A stretch of DNA of 64,000 nt from Bacteroidetes bacterium UBA6221 (GCA_002421685.1 DISB01000012.1:1-64000); one strand, 5' to 3'. Counted from the first letter of the stretch, positions 42,395 to 52,177 are shown. Program-made: numbers and translations. The notes: generated by a model not told the origin, from the letters alone.

Positions 42395-44431
42395 CTATTC
42401 TGTAGCAGCAGTTGGTTTGCGAAGACTGCCCGCCAGAACAAAAGTTTCAGCGGCCAGCATTAACAGGGCTAAAATAACACAAACTTTCCAAAGCGGGAAA
42501 CTACCCCACTTGTTGTGCGCGCCTGTGCTGCTTATTTCATCGGCGCTCACCACGTTCACATCTATGCCCTTCCATATATCATCCAGGTCTGCGGCATCTA
42601 CGGTAGTTAGCTGCGATTCGGTTCGGTTGCTGTTCACAGCTACAATCGTAGTATCAGTTCCTTCAGCCGCAAGTGTAAAAAAGCCGGGTCCGGTTACAAC
42701 CTCATCCACAAATACATTCAAGCCCGCGGCAAATGTGCGTTGCGGTGGAATGGCTTCTTTCCCGTCATGATACAATTTAACCATATTGCGCCCACCGGCA
42801 TTGGACAATGGCAGGTAAGCCGGCTGCCGGTTGCCCAGGGTTATTGCATATATATTGCCGCCCTTCGATTGTACCGCCATCTGGTACAGGAATGGTGCGA
42901 AAAAATAGCTGGATGGAAAATTTCCCGATTGCATATCTATGCCAGTAGATAATATATATAATTGCCCCATGGCCGGACTGTATTGCGCAAACAACGGGTC
43001 GCCATTGCGGAAACTGAGTATAGCCTGCCGGTTAGCAGCCAGCCCCGATTCGATGACATAATGCCAGCTGGCTACGGGTAGTTGCACATTTTCGGGCACG
43101 CTTTCAAACAAGTCACGAACCAGTGTGCTACCCTGTTGCAATGAAGTAGCTGCCTGCGATGCTGTATCCAACCCCATTATTGAAATATCAGCTATCTCTT
43201 TCAGCCCTTCGTTCAGCGCGGTAAAGTTGCCGGTCTTGCCGGGGAAGATGCAGATAGCCTGGCCCTCCTGTTGCGCTTTGGCCAGTTGTTTGCCCAGCGC
43301 TGTGCTGATGCGCGTACAGCCGTTCAGTATCACCAGGTTGTATTCACTCCAGTCTGCCAGTGGATTGGCAATATTCACGTTGTTCAGCCTGAACCCTTCG
43401 TAGGCGCGAAAGGCGGCCTGTATATACGGGCTGGGCGCAGCTTCGTTCAGCACCAACACCGACAGGTTGGGCGTACTCCGCGCTGTTATGCGGAAAGTGT
43501 CATCAAAGCGGACGGCCTCATCATCTATTACCAGCGCTACCTGCTGCCAGCCTGCATCATTCGTCCTGAAGCTGATGGTATCCATGCTTTCCTTGCCTTC
43601 ATTAAAATGAATGGTGGCGGCACTTTTCACCTGGCCATTTACCAGCAGGTTCAGCACCGGGGGGTCTGCCGGAGGCTCGCCGAAAAGCCTGGTGCGTACC
43701 ACCAACTCGTTGCTTTCGCCTGCCTGCACTATGGGATTGGTGATCCAGGCTGTATCGATATATACATTCGTTGTTCTGCCGCCTGCAAAAGGTATTGCAT
43801 ACACAATTACGTCATCTATAGCTCCCGGTGGCTCGGCCACGGCGCTTTGCTGGAAGTCGGAATAGTAATACAGGTCGGCGCCGGGCATGGCCTCGCTCTG
43901 CATGATACTTTGCAGTACCGACAATACCTGTTTGGCGCTTTTAGGTTGCTGGGAAATATCAACAGCCCCCAGTTCCACGAGTACCTTATCGGCGGGCATA
44001 GGGCGGTAGCTTACCGGGCGGTCGTTAGTCAGCAACACAAACCTGGTACCCGGCGGGGCGTTACGCACCTGCCGGCGGGCGGCTTCCCTGGCCAGGTCTA
44101 CCAGGCGTTGCGATTCTCTCTTCAGGCCCATGCTGGCCGAGTTGTCTATATATATAACCTGGAGGCGGTGGCCTGTATCTTTCTTATCTGCGCCGGCAAA
44201 GAAAGGCTGGGCGAAAGCCAGTATGAGCATGGCCAGGAAAAGCAGCCTGAGCGCCAGCAACCATTTATACCTGAGCTGGGATTGCTTTTGCGAACGTAAT
44301 TGAATATTCTTCAGGAAACGGGTGTGCGGAAAATACACCGTCTTGTACCTGCGCAGGTTGAAGAGGTGTATCAGCACAGGAATGGCCAATGCCAGCCCCG
44401 CAATGAGGAATAAAGGGTACAGAAAGCTCAC
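42395..44431 (-). CDS. BatA-domain membrane protein with vWA-type domain
   Basis: 678 residues. N-terminal BatA/aerotolerance-type double TM (about 4-23 and 57-77, with LIHLFNLRRYKTVYFPHTRF between), then a von Willebrand A-like domain with an intact MIDAS start (D96-N-S98-A-S100), an Ig-like and glutamine-amidotransferase-like middle, and a C-terminal TM (about 645-667). Bat proteins are Bacteroidota membrane factors linked to stress tolerance, but the biochemistry is unknown. It is the first gene of the operon continuing through 39330. Confidence 0.9.
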   Translation of the reverse strand: MSFLYPLFLIAGLALAIPVLIHLFNLRRYKTVYFPHTRFLKNIQLRSQKQSQLRYKWLLALRLLFLAMLILAFAQPFFAGADKKDTGHRLQVIYIDNSASMGLKRESQRLVDLAREAARRQVRNAPPGTRFVLLTNDRPVSYRPMPADKVLVELGAVDISQQPKSAKQVLSVLQSIMQSEAMPGADLYYYSDFQQSAVAEPPGAIDDVIVYAIPFAGGRTTNVYIDTAWITNPIVQAGESNELVVRTRLFGEPPADPPVLNLLVNGQVKSAATIHFNEGKESMDTISFRTNDAGWQQVALVIDDEAVRFDDTFRITARSTPNLSVLVLNEAAPSPYIQAAFRAYEGFRLNNVNIANPLADWSEYNLVILNGCTRISTALGKQLAKAQQEGQAICIFPGKTGNFTALNEGLKEIADISIMGLDTASQAATSLQQGSTLVRDLFESVPENVQLPVASWHYVIESGLAANRQAILSFRNGDPLFAQYSPAMGQLYILSTGIDMQSGNFPSSYFFAPFLYQMAVQSKGGNIYAITLGNRQPAYLPLSNAGGRNMVKLYHDGKEAIPPQRTFAAGLNVFVDEVVTGPGFFTLAAEGTDTTIVAVNSNRTESQLTTVDAADLDDIWKGIDVNVVSADEISSTGAHNKWGSFPLWKVCVILALLMLAAETFVLAGSLRKPTAATE

Positions 44432-44525
44432 AGCATCAAATATAAGGCTAATGCATTGATAAACAGGGGGTATATTTAGCTAAGGCTTTCTTAAATAATG
44501 CCATGATAAAATTGTTATTTTACCG

Positions 44526-46103
44526 TTGCGCCAAACATATTCCACACTGGACACGACCTGGAAATACAGCCCGTTTTTTGCAGCAACCGCCATACTATGC
44601 GTGGCTGTGTGGCTGCTCTATCCCTGGTATCAATATTATATAGACCCGGATGCTACCGCCTATCTTACCATCGCCAGACGCTATGCGGCAGGTGATTACG
44701 AAAAAGCAATAAACGGATACTGGAGCCCGTGGAGCACCTGGCTGACTGCATTGCTGATGAAAACAGGCTTAACCGCTTTCCCCTCGGCAATTATCATTAA
44801 CACCGTGGGGGCAATAGGTTTCTTATACGGCAGTTATATCCTGGCAATAAAGCTCGGGGTACAAAGGGTACTGCAATGGGTATTAAGTTTAACGCTCGCG
44901 TTCTTCCTCTGTTATGCCGTGTATATGCAAAGTTTCAGCGACCTATGGATGTGCACCTTCCTGCTGATTGGATTACGCATTATACTGCATGACAATTTCA
45001 CTACAAAACCAACACTATGGATACTGCTGGGCGTTACAGGCACACTCGCCTATTTCGCCAAGCAATATGGTTTCCACTTCTTCATATTGAATACCATCGT
45101 TTGCACATACATCATTACACAGGGCGACCGCAAACGCTGGCTCACCATATCGGCTATAGCTATAGCGGTGATGATAGCAGGCAGTCTGCCCTGGATATAT
45201 CAACTGCATGATAAATACGGCGCGTGGATGACCGGCACCTCCGGGAAGCTGAACCTGAGCTGGTACCTGCTGGGACACCCGCTGTGGAAGGATGGCATAG
45301 ATGTACTGCTACCGCCCGTATATGCCGACAGTCCCTACTACTGGGAAGACCCCTGGTGGGTAAACGGCGATACACCGCATTTTTACAGTTCGCTGAAGCT
45401 ATTTGCACTGCAACTGGTAAGGATAATATATAATACCATAAAGCTGGTGCAAAGCATGGGCGCTATATCTGCCTTTTATGCCGTGGTTTGGCTGCTGGTA
45501 TTGTGTGTAGCTTTGTCAAAGAGATTAAGGGCGCAATTAGGTACCGCACAATTTGTCGCGGCGCTGTCCTTTCTGTTGTTTCCGCTCAGTTTCCTGCTTA
45601 TCAATTTTGAGCCGCGGTATATATGGTACACCCTGCCGCTGAGCATGATATTCGGGGCGCGGACCTTACAATACCTGGGAGCATATCTCAACAAGCCTTT
45701 GCAAGGCTTAGCCATCTTTGTATTTGCAGCCAGCTATCTTGTAACGCCCCTGAAAGACATGCAGGAGATGTTCCTCGAAGGAAAGGATGCGTACGTATGG
45801 GCGAAACACCTTGAAAGGAACGGCATAAAAGGCAGCTTTGCCACCAATGTAAACAAGGGTAAAGACGCACATTTTATGGAGCGGATAGCCTACCATACCG
45901 GGAACGCCTATTATAATATGCCTTATAAAGCCCCGCACGATGAACTGCTAAAAGACCTGCGCAGGTACAACGTAAAACATTTTTATTACCTGCACAACGG
46001 CGATGCGGAGGCATATACTTTCCGCGATGAGCAGGGCAACGCCTTTCCCCTGGTGCATAGCGACTGCAGAATGCTGATATTTGACCTGCAAAGCCGCCGG
46101 TAA
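44526..46103 (+). CDS. GT-C-like polytopic membrane protein (putative glycosyltransferase)
   Basis: 525 residues from a TTG start; no in-frame ATG lies upstream, since ATGs at 44498 and 44503 are in other frames. About eleven TM helices, with an acidic loop after TM1 (YIDPDATAYLTIARRYAAGD) matching the first-loop Asp of GT-C enzymes such as ArnT/PMT, which use polyprenyl-phosphate sugar donors. A C-terminal soluble region (about 415-525) follows. It is convergent with the next gene and adjoins it directly. Sugar and acceptor are unknown. Confidence 0.8.
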   Translation: MRQTYSTLDTTWKYSPFFAATAILCVAVWLLYPWYQYYIDPDATAYLTIARRYAAGDYEKAINGYWSPWSTWLTALLMKTGLTAFPSAIIINTVGAIGFLYGSYILAIKLGVQRVLQWVLSLTLAFFLCYAVYMQSFSDLWMCTFLLIGLRIILHDNFTTKPTLWILLGVTGTLAYFAKQYGFHFFILNTIVCTYIITQGDRKRWLTISAIAIAVMIAGSLPWIYQLHDKYGAWMTGTSGKLNLSWYLLGHPLWKDGIDVLLPPVYADSPYYWEDPWWVNGDTPHFYSSLKLFALQLVRIIYNTIKLVQSMGAISAFYAVVWLLVLCVALSKRLRAQLGTAQFVAALSFLLFPLSFLLINFEPRYIWYTLPLSMIFGARTLQYLGAYLNKPLQGLAIFVFAASYLVTPLKDMQEMFLEGKDAYVWAKHLERNGIKGSFATNVNKGKDAHFMERIAYHTGNAYYNMPYKAPHDELLKDLRRYNVKHFYYLHNGDAEAYTFRDEQGNAFPLVHSDCRMLIFDLQSRR

Positions 46104-47663
46104 TTAAAGCACGATAGTCTTTGACAGAGCATCGTTCCTGCCTGAGATTATTTCTATTAAGCCGGCCCCCGCAGGCACCGGTATTTTTACTTTTTTACCG
46201 GGTTTTGCGGTTTTCACCGCTGCTCCCTGCCTGCCTGTTGACAGGGTAAAGCGGCAGGTATAAGTATCCGCAATTGTACCGGTGTTTTCGATAACCAGGT
46301 TGCGGCCTTCAATGTGTGCAACAAAATAAACCGGGTATAACGATGAAGCAAAAGCGGCCCTGTAACCCGATACGGGAATAAACCCGGCCGAGAAGCTGTC
46401 GTATTTCTCCGCATCCGCCTGCCAGACAATCTCTTTGTTTTTATTCACTTCAACCACCCGGTTGTTGGCGCCAAGGCATACCAGTACATTATCGTTATAC
46501 ATTGGCACAACCCCACCCACTTTGGATGCATAATTGTAGCCGGCGTCCGTGAAGGCAAACATGTATTCCCAAATTACTTCCGGCGGGCGCTTGCCTCCAG
46601 GTTGCGCTATCCTCATAACCGACGATTGATTCTTCTTGGCCGGACTGTTATTGTTAAAGAACAGGAGGTTGCCCTTCGCATCCAGGGTGATGGCATGTTG
46701 CCGTCTGAACCAGGCATTGGGATAATACGGTATGTTGTTCCCATAATCATAACCTATTGAATATTCTATCCTGCCTGTAGCCACATCAATTTTTGCAATA
46801 GAACTCAGGTCGCGGTGCGAGAGGTAGAGTTTATTGTCCCTTTCGTCGTAAAAGGCAGCGTTGATGTGTGAACCATGAAAATTACTGCCATGCGCATAAT
46901 GTTCTTTTTCATCCCATAGCCACTTTACCTTGTTATCGCGGCCAATCTCAAATACTATGGAATAAGGAATGTCATCCGCTTCGCCCGCTTTCACACGTCG
47001 GGATACACAGAGGTAGTTGCCGTTATCCAGCTTCCTGAATTCATGGTGGTAGTCTGGCAGCTTATAGCCGGGAACACTGTCGGGAGACTTCCATAAAATG
47101 TTTCCCCTCAGGTCGATCTCATAGCAGAAACTATTCCAGAGAAAAGTGACTGTACCGGCTTTTGTAGGGTTGAGGCAGCGCACAGCGCCAAACTTGCCGG
47201 GAGGGAAGGTCCATACAACCCTGCCGTTGCGATCAATAATAAGACCGTCGTCCAGCGAGATACAACCGCCCTCGTATTCGCCCGGCTTGTTGACAGCTAC
47301 TATATTCCTGTACAATGTAGTGTCTCCATGCCAGGTACCACTTATATATAGGTGAGTTGGCTCAGAGGTAAAGATCTCGTTTGCATTTTTGTCGTAGTAA
47401 CTATAAGTCCAGCGATAGGCAGTATTAAACGCCAGGCCCGATTGTATCAATACCGCGTTATTTATCGACTCGCCGGTAATGACAGGGCCCTTCCCGGATG
47501 GATAGACCCTTACTTCATAAATATGCGCATCCTTATTATAGGGTAGCTCAAAAAGAATATGGGTATAGTTTACGGTATCATCCCGGCCGGGTGCAACTGC
47601 TATACCGGCCAGCGCAAAATGATCTGTGATAATCAGTAATAATAAGCAGAGCGTTGTTTTCAT
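46104..47663 (-). CDS. Arylsulfotransferase-like periplasmic protein
   Basis: 519 residues from MKTTLCLLLLIITDHFALAG, a signal peptide; an open extension upstream to 47924 does not look coding. The mature protein is a beta-propeller of the arylsulfotransferase (ASST) type: GLIIDRNGRVVWTF, IDLRGNILWKSPD, YHHEFRKLDNGNYL, FHGSHINAAFYDERDNKLYL, RQHAITLDAKGNLLFFNN and EVNKNKEIVWQ. Histidines at the propeller centre correspond to the catalytic set. ASST enzymes move sulfate between phenols without PAPS; the substrate here is unknown. The C-terminal 90 residues form an extra beta domain. Confidence 0.8.
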   Translation of the reverse strand: MKTTLCLLLLIITDHFALAGIAVAPGRDDTVNYTHILFELPYNKDAHIYEVRVYPSGKGPVITGESINNAVLIQSGLAFNTAYRWTYSYYDKNANEIFTSEPTHLYISGTWHGDTTLYRNIVAVNKPGEYEGGCISLDDGLIIDRNGRVVWTFPPGKFGAVRCLNPTKAGTVTFLWNSFCYEIDLRGNILWKSPDSVPGYKLPDYHHEFRKLDNGNYLCVSRRVKAGEADDIPYSIVFEIGRDNKVKWLWDEKEHYAHGSNFHGSHINAAFYDERDNKLYLSHRDLSSIAKIDVATGRIEYSIGYDYGNNIPYYPNAWFRRQHAITLDAKGNLLFFNNNSPAKKNQSSVMRIAQPGGKRPPEVIWEYMFAFTDAGYNYASKVGGVVPMYNDNVLVCLGANNRVVEVNKNKEIVWQADAEKYDSFSAGFIPVSGYRAAFASSLYPVYFVAHIEGRNLVIENTGTIADTYTCRFTLSTGRQGAAVKTAKPGKKVKIPVPAGAGLIEIISGRNDALSKTIVL

Positions 47664-48120
47664 TCGGATACTAAAATACGAAATAAGGGCTTGTGTCGTT
47701 TTGTAACCATCCGTAAATATCTTGCCCAGCCATGGAATGAAAATTGTTAAGTACAAGGCTGAAAAGACGCCGGCAGGTTTAACTATTGGCAATCTCGAGC
47801 CACTGCAACGGATTGATAACGAAATAATTGTAGCATAATTGTTAAGTTTTGTTAACTGGTAGCGTGTTTGTTCATTAAAGCTACATGGAGCAAAAATCCC
47901 CCGTAAGAGCGGAGGGATGGGCATGTTATTTTCGATAAGTTTTTCCGTAACCGGTTTTTCATGAGTAAAAGGTTTTTTACCCCGTTCCGCTATCGCAGGA
48001 TTGGCGGACGGGTATTTACTATAGCAAATTTACTAATTTTTATTAAAATAATGAATTAAATTTTTTAAACGAATCTTAGCAGGTCTTATCAAATCGGAGA
48101 AATATTGCTTATTTTTAAGT
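47664..48120. other. Intergenic region with a third promoter-hairpin module
   Basis: About 460 bp. On the minus strand TAAATTTG (48025-48032) is followed by GCGGACGGG/CCCGTTCCGC pairing (47981-48012), the same order as the modules near 7.8 and 24.3 kb but with diverged sequence. It may be the promoter region of the ASST gene. No gene is supported. Confidence 0.45.
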
Positions 48121-49107
48121 ATGAAATGCTTACTCCTATTGTTAAGTTTCTTGCTGAGCGTGGCTGCTTCAAAAGCGCAGGACGATGACGCATACAAACG
48201 GCTGGCACAACAGGCAACCACTTATTACCATAAAGGGGATTTCAAGCGCAGTGCCGAGACTTTAGAAAGCGCCATAGCGCTGAAGGGTGACAAATGCGGC
48301 TATACAGAAGTATATAACGCCGCCTGCTCGTGGGCAAGGGCGGGCAATGCAGATAATGCGTTCAAGCACCTGAACTACCTGGCCGGCAGCATTATGACAG
48401 ACCCGGAAGGCTACCTGGGCAAAAAGCATATGGACCCGCTGTTTTACATGTATGACAAAGACCTGGAGCCCCTGCGCCACGATGCACGCTGGAACGAGTT
48501 CATAACAAGGCTGCAGAAAAGAAGAAAGCCATTGGTGAATATGCTGGACTCGATATACATGGAGGACCAGCAGGGCAGACAGCAATTGCAGACAGTGGAA
48601 AAAGAATACGGGCAGGGCTCAAAAGAGCTGGCGGAATTGTGGGCGAGGATACAAATCTCCGACTCTGTCAACCTGTCGAAGGTCCGGAAAATCATTGACA
48701 GCCTGGGCTGGCAGGGGCCCGACTTTTTAGGCGAACGTGGCAGCCGGACTTTATTCCTTGTGATACAACACTCAGACCAACAGACACAGGAACATTACCT
48801 GCCGGTAATGCGTGAAGCCGCAGCGAAAGGGAATGCCAATAAATCGAGCCTGGCGCTGCTGGAAGACAGGGTTGCTTTAGGACAGGGCAAAAGGCAGCTA
48901 TACGGCAGCCAGGTAGGCAGGGGCAAGGATGGTAAATATTACGTGCTGCCGCTGCACGACCCCGACAGTGTGGACATACGCCGGCGCAGCATGGGGCTGG
49001 GCAGGATAGCCTACTACCTGAAGAACTGGGACATGACCTGGGACGTGGAAGCATACAAAAAACAACTGCCGGAACTGGATAAGCTGCATGGGATAAAGGA
49101 GAAATAG
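48121..49107 (+). CDS. Secreted TPR / DUF6624 protein
   Basis: 328 residues: signal peptide (1-19), TPR-like helices (about 24-110, AYKRLAQQATTYYHKGDFKR), then a C-terminal DUF6624 domain recognised by LGERGSRTLFLVIQHSD, HYLPVMREAAAKGNANKSSLA, LLEDRVALGQGKRQLYGSQ. DUF6624 proteins are common in Bacteroidota and uncharacterised. It is probably periplasmic. It stands alone between the ASST gene and the AT-rich island. Confidence 0.85.
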   Translation: MKCLLLLLSFLLSVAASKAQDDDAYKRLAQQATTYYHKGDFKRSAETLESAIALKGDKCGYTEVYNAACSWARAGNADNAFKHLNYLAGSIMTDPEGYLGKKHMDPLFYMYDKDLEPLRHDARWNEFITRLQKRRKPLVNMLDSIYMEDQQGRQQLQTVEKEYGQGSKELAELWARIQISDSVNLSKVRKIIDSLGWQGPDFLGERGSRTLFLVIQHSDQQTQEHYLPVMREAAAKGNANKSSLALLEDRVALGQGKRQLYGSQVGRGKDGKYYVLPLHDPDSVDIRRRSMGLGRIAYYLKNWDMTWDVEAYKKQLPELDKLHGIKEK

Positions 49108-49141
49108 CTGCGTTACAAATGCTGTTCCGGTGCATCCTTTA

Positions 49142-49220
49142 TGGTGGTGCGGTGACAACACCGACCACAAGGGGAATGTGGTAGGTCGTTGGTGGTGGTG
49201 CGGTGACAACACCGACCACA
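49142..49220. repeat. Two direct copies of a 28-bp palindromic repeat
   Basis: TGGTGGTGCGGTGACAACAC, continuing CGACCACA, occurs identically at 49142-49169 and 49193-49220, 51 bp apart; each copy can fold (GTGGT-CGGTG with CACCG-ACCAC). Followed by the CGTAGAC/GTCTACG hairpin at 49244-49260. Located at the left edge of the AT-rich island. Confidence 0.7.
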
Positions 49221-49243
49221 TGGAAAATTTGCTGCCATAGTAA

Positions 49244-49260
49244 CGTAGACAGAGTCTACG
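49244..49260. repeat. Short palindrome CGTAGAC/GTCTACG, related to 8511-8533
   Basis: A perfect 7-bp stem with a 3-nt loop followed by CCGAACGG, 13 bp before the ATG of the first island gene. It shares its stem core and downstream AACGG with the hairpin at 8511-8533. Confidence 0.5.
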
Positions 49261-49272
49261 CCGAACGGAAAA

Positions 49273-49737
49273 ATGGATCTTGTCTCTTTGCTCAATGAAG
49301 CAGATTTAGTTATATTAGAAAAAAATAAGCAGATGCCAAACATAAGATATTGGGCTGGGGGGTTTGTTAGTGGTAAACAGCCTTATGAGCGGTTAAAAGA
49401 TTTTGTTGCTAGTTGCTATTGGCAAGCACTAGATTATGCTCCGGATGATAACAGTGTGAATGCGTCGAGGGCTAGAGCAACTTTTTCCAAAATAAAAGTT
49501 GGTGACAAATTTCTCATTAAGGGCTATGGTGGTAGTCATACACTTAAAGTTCATTTTGTGGGAGAGGTCATTAAAAAAGATGATAATAAGTTCAGGGTAG
49601 ATTTAAAGGAAGAAAATGTTAAGCGATACCATGGTACGGCACCAAAAGGGGATGGCGCAGGAAATTGGTTTCTTACATTGTTAGAGGTCAAAAGAAAAAA
49701 GGATATTGAGCTATTATTTTCAAATAGACTTACATAG
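49273..49737 (+). CDS. Unrecognised protein, first gene of AT-rich island
   Basis: 154 residues without signal peptide or TM. Residues about 75-110 read KVGDKFLIKGYGGSHTLKVHF then VGEVIKKDD, the look of a PUA/EVE-like beta barrel (a family fold often found in modified-base readers), but the match is weak and I do not name a family. Composition is AT-rich and codon use differs visibly from its neighbours (many AAA, GAT, TTT), indicating foreign origin. It is 181 bp upstream of the second island gene on the same strand. Confidence 0.65.
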   Translation: MDLVSLLNEADLVILEKNKQMPNIRYWAGGFVSGKQPYERLKDFVASCYWQALDYAPDDNSVNASRARATFSKIKVGDKFLIKGYGGSHTLKVHFVGEVIKKDDNKFRVDLKEENVKRYHGTAPKGDGAGNWFLTLLEVKRKKDIELLFSNRLT

Positions 49738-49918
49738 ATATGCTTAGCTTCCAAAAATATCGTTAATCAAACTGAGTGATTAGGTTAAAAGCCTAACACC
49801 AGTTGGGTTATTAACTTTAACAAGCTCTAACTTAATATAGATGAGTACAGATTTGATGATTTCCTCATACACGGGTCGCCCGTCGGAAGACACGCGTCAA
49901 TATGATTAATGTTCTTTA
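49738..49918. other. Gap between the two island genes
   Basis: 181 bp, AT-rich, with a TTAACTTTAAC string (49812-49822) that may act as a -7 element and a short GC-rich patch (49878-49895). A 22-codon ORF ends in it at 49907. No gene is supported. Confidence 0.4.
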
Positions 49919-50725
49919 ATGAAAACGAAAAAAAAGAAAGTAAAAAAGAAAAATATTCGTTGGCTGAAATTACTGTTATGGTTTACTAGTATTTCAAAGC
50001 CTTTAAAGTACATTTTTCTTCTTGCGACAATTTTGGTTTTACTGTTCGAATTCTGGATTAGTAATGTCAACATGGACAGTACGTGGGCACATTTAATTAA
50101 TTTTTTTGTAAAACTATCCTACTCTTATATTTCTGCATTCATCTTCTATTTACTGGCAGTACATACACCCAAAGAGCGTCGTAAAATCAAAATGATATTG
50201 CATATATCCAATACATCAACATATCTATTAACGGAGCTAAGATTTTTTCTCGACACATTTTGTGTGTATGTCAACTTAGATAAGCCTATCAATACACGAG
50301 GGTTGGATAACATATTAAATAATTATAGTCCATTTTCTATAGTTACTAGTAAATCTGAAGAAGTGACTTTTGTAAATTGGTTTGGCTATTACGAATGGAA
50401 AGCAACTCGAGTGCAAAAATTAATAGATACTCTTTTGGAATTATCTGATTTTTTAAATCCCGAATTCATTAAATATTTAATTAGAATCCGAGCATCCTTT
50501 GACAATGTCAATATGATGTACCACCGGGCAAAGGCTTCGCCAAATATGGCCTTTTTTTTATTAGTTGTTTTAGACTTAGAATACAATATTGAACAACTTA
50601 AAAATCATCATATATCACTTAGGCCTTATACCGATTTATATCACGATGATATAGTAAAGGAAAATCGAAAGAGGTGGGCTGCAGAGACACTTCTGTCTAA
50701 TCCAGAAAAGACCGAAAATGTATAG
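49919..50725 (+). CDS. Unrecognised two-TM membrane protein, second gene of island
   Basis: 268 residues. A strongly basic start (KTKKKKVKKKNIRWLK) precedes two TM helices (about 28-48 and 63-85) and a soluble cytoplasmic domain of about 180 helical residues (KERRKIKMILHISNTSTYLL, then LDNILNNYSPFSIV and RIRASFDNVNMMYHRA). The lysine block and TM order suggest a cytoplasmic C-terminus. No family is recognised. AT-rich composition matches the gene before it. Its end abuts nuoN (3-bp gap, convergent). A membrane effector of a defence system is one possibility, unproven. Confidence 0.65.
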   Translation: MKTKKKKVKKKNIRWLKLLLWFTSISKPLKYIFLLATILVLLFEFWISNVNMDSTWAHLINFFVKLSYSYISAFIFYLLAVHTPKERRKIKMILHISNTSTYLLTELRFFLDTFCVYVNLDKPINTRGLDNILNNYSPFSIVTSKSEEVTFVNWFGYYEWKATRVQKLIDTLLELSDFLNPEFIKYLIRIRASFDNVNMMYHRAKASPNMAFFLLVVLDLEYNIEQLKNHHISLRPYTDLYHDDIVKENRKRWAAETLLSNPEKTENV

Positions 50726-50728
50726 CTT

Positions 50729-52108
50729 TTATATACTTCCCAAAAACAAATGTGGCGCAGCACCCAGCAATATTACCAGCGCACAGGTGATACCCAGTAA
50801 TATCTTATCGCTGCTGTTTACTTCTACCGCCATTTCGGCCTCGCCCTGCTTGAAGTACATGGCGATGATAACCCGGAAGTAATAATACACACTGATGGCG
50901 GCCATGAGCAGCGCGAATATCACCAGCCAGAGCATATCGCCCTGCTGCACTGCTGCATTCAGCACGAAGTATTTGGCCATGAAGCCGCCTGTAAGCGGTA
51001 TGCCCGCCAGCGAGAGTAAGAATATAGTAGTAAAAAACGCCAGTGCAGGTTGCTTCTTAGCCAGGCCGTTGAAGCCGTCGTAAGTATAGTCTTTCAGTTT
51101 TATCAGCACCGAGAACATGCCGATGGTAGCCAGGCTATACGCTACGCCGTAGATGATCATTCCCTGCCAGGCAGAGGCGTTTACCGCTGCTATGGCAAAA
51201 AGCATAAAGCCCGCCTGCGCTATCGACGAATAGGCCAGCATACGCTTCACGCTTTGCTGGAACACCGCTGTAACGTTGCCTACCAGCAATGTAGCGGCGG
51301 TGATGAGCGCCACTATCATCATCCAGTGTTCGCTGAGGCTGCCAAAGGCGATATGGAACAAACGCAGGAAACCTACGAAAGCGCCGGCCTTAACGATGGT
51401 GGACATGAATGCCGTAAATGCCGTGGGCGAACCGTCGTACACATCGGGTGTCCACATATGCACGGGCACCGCCGATACTTTGAAGGCGAATGATACGAGT
51501 ATGAACAGGATACCCGCCAGCGCCAGCGGATTGAGCGATTCGGTGCGCAGGAAAGTAAAGTCGGTAATATAGAAAGAACCGGTAGCGCCGTAGAGCAGGG
51601 TAATGCCCATCAGCAGCAGGCCCGTAGTGAAGGCCCCCATCAGGAAGTATTTCAGCGACGCCTCGTTGCTCTTCAGGTTGCGCCGGTCGGCCCCCGCCAG
51701 TATGTACTGCGGTATAGACATAATCTCGATACCCAGGAACAGCATGAGCAGGTTGTTGTAACCTGTAAGCAGGAATATACCGCAGAGAATAAAGAGTATC
51801 AGTGCAAAGTATTCGGCCACATGGTTGCCTACGCGCATCACGTCCTTGCCCATGAGCAATACGTACAGGAAGGTACAGCCGGCCATCATCATATTGAACC
51901 AAAGAGCGTAGCTGTCTATGCGCAGCATATTGTTGAACAGCATGGCCGGGGCGGTAGCAGAAGCTTCTGCCACTTCCCACACGGTGATGCCCAGCAGGGC
52001 CAAGAATGCAATGATAGCCACCGATACTACCTGCTTTTTGTCTTTCACAAACAGCCCGGTGAACATCATGATAACACCCAATAACGTTGCAGCAATAATT
52101 GCCTTCAT
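50729..52108 (-). CDS. nuoN: NADH-quinone oxidoreductase subunit N
   Basis: 459 residues, about 14 TM helices, antiporter-like membrane subunit. Signatures: YILAGADRRNLKSNEASLKY, then FLMGAFTTGLLLMG, the conserved Lys in the proton path, KVSAVPVHMWTPDVYDGSPT, and KRMLAYSSIAQAGFMLF. It pumps protons as part of complex I in the inner membrane. It is the last gene of the operon (nuoM ends 69 bp upstream), convergent with the AT-rich island. Confidence 0.97.
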   Translation of the reverse strand: MKAIIAATLLGVIMMFTGLFVKDKKQVVSVAIIAFLALLGITVWEVAEASATAPAMLFNNMLRIDSYALWFNMMMAGCTFLYVLLMGKDVMRVGNHVAEYFALILFILCGIFLLTGYNNLLMLFLGIEIMSIPQYILAGADRRNLKSNEASLKYFLMGAFTTGLLLMGITLLYGATGSFYITDFTFLRTESLNPLALAGILFILVSFAFKVSAVPVHMWTPDVYDGSPTAFTAFMSTIVKAGAFVGFLRLFHIAFGSLSEHWMMIVALITAATLLVGNVTAVFQQSVKRMLAYSSIAQAGFMLFAIAAVNASAWQGMIIYGVAYSLATIGMFSVLIKLKDYTYDGFNGLAKKQPALAFFTTIFLLSLAGIPLTGGFMAKYFVLNAAVQQGDMLWLVIFALLMAAISVYYYFRVIIAMYFKQGEAEMAVEVNSSDKILLGITCALVILLGAAPHLFLGSI

Positions 52109-52177
52109 ATTCCGGTTCCGGGATAACGGGGCACTGCCCGCCGCCCTGATTTTTTTTAATTAACTAAATATCAAACA

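Noticed and set aside
43271..44299. 342-residue open frame on the plus strand
   Set aside because: Antisense shadow of the BatA-type gene; no domain features.
46104..47924. 606-residue form of the arylsulfotransferase-like protein
   Set aside because: The first 87 residues look non-coding and lie before a clear signal peptide; the start was placed at 47663.
49142..49220. Start of a CRISPR array
   Set aside because: Only two copies, the repeat is strongly palindromic and codes through hairpins, spacers cannot be defined, and no cas genes are present.
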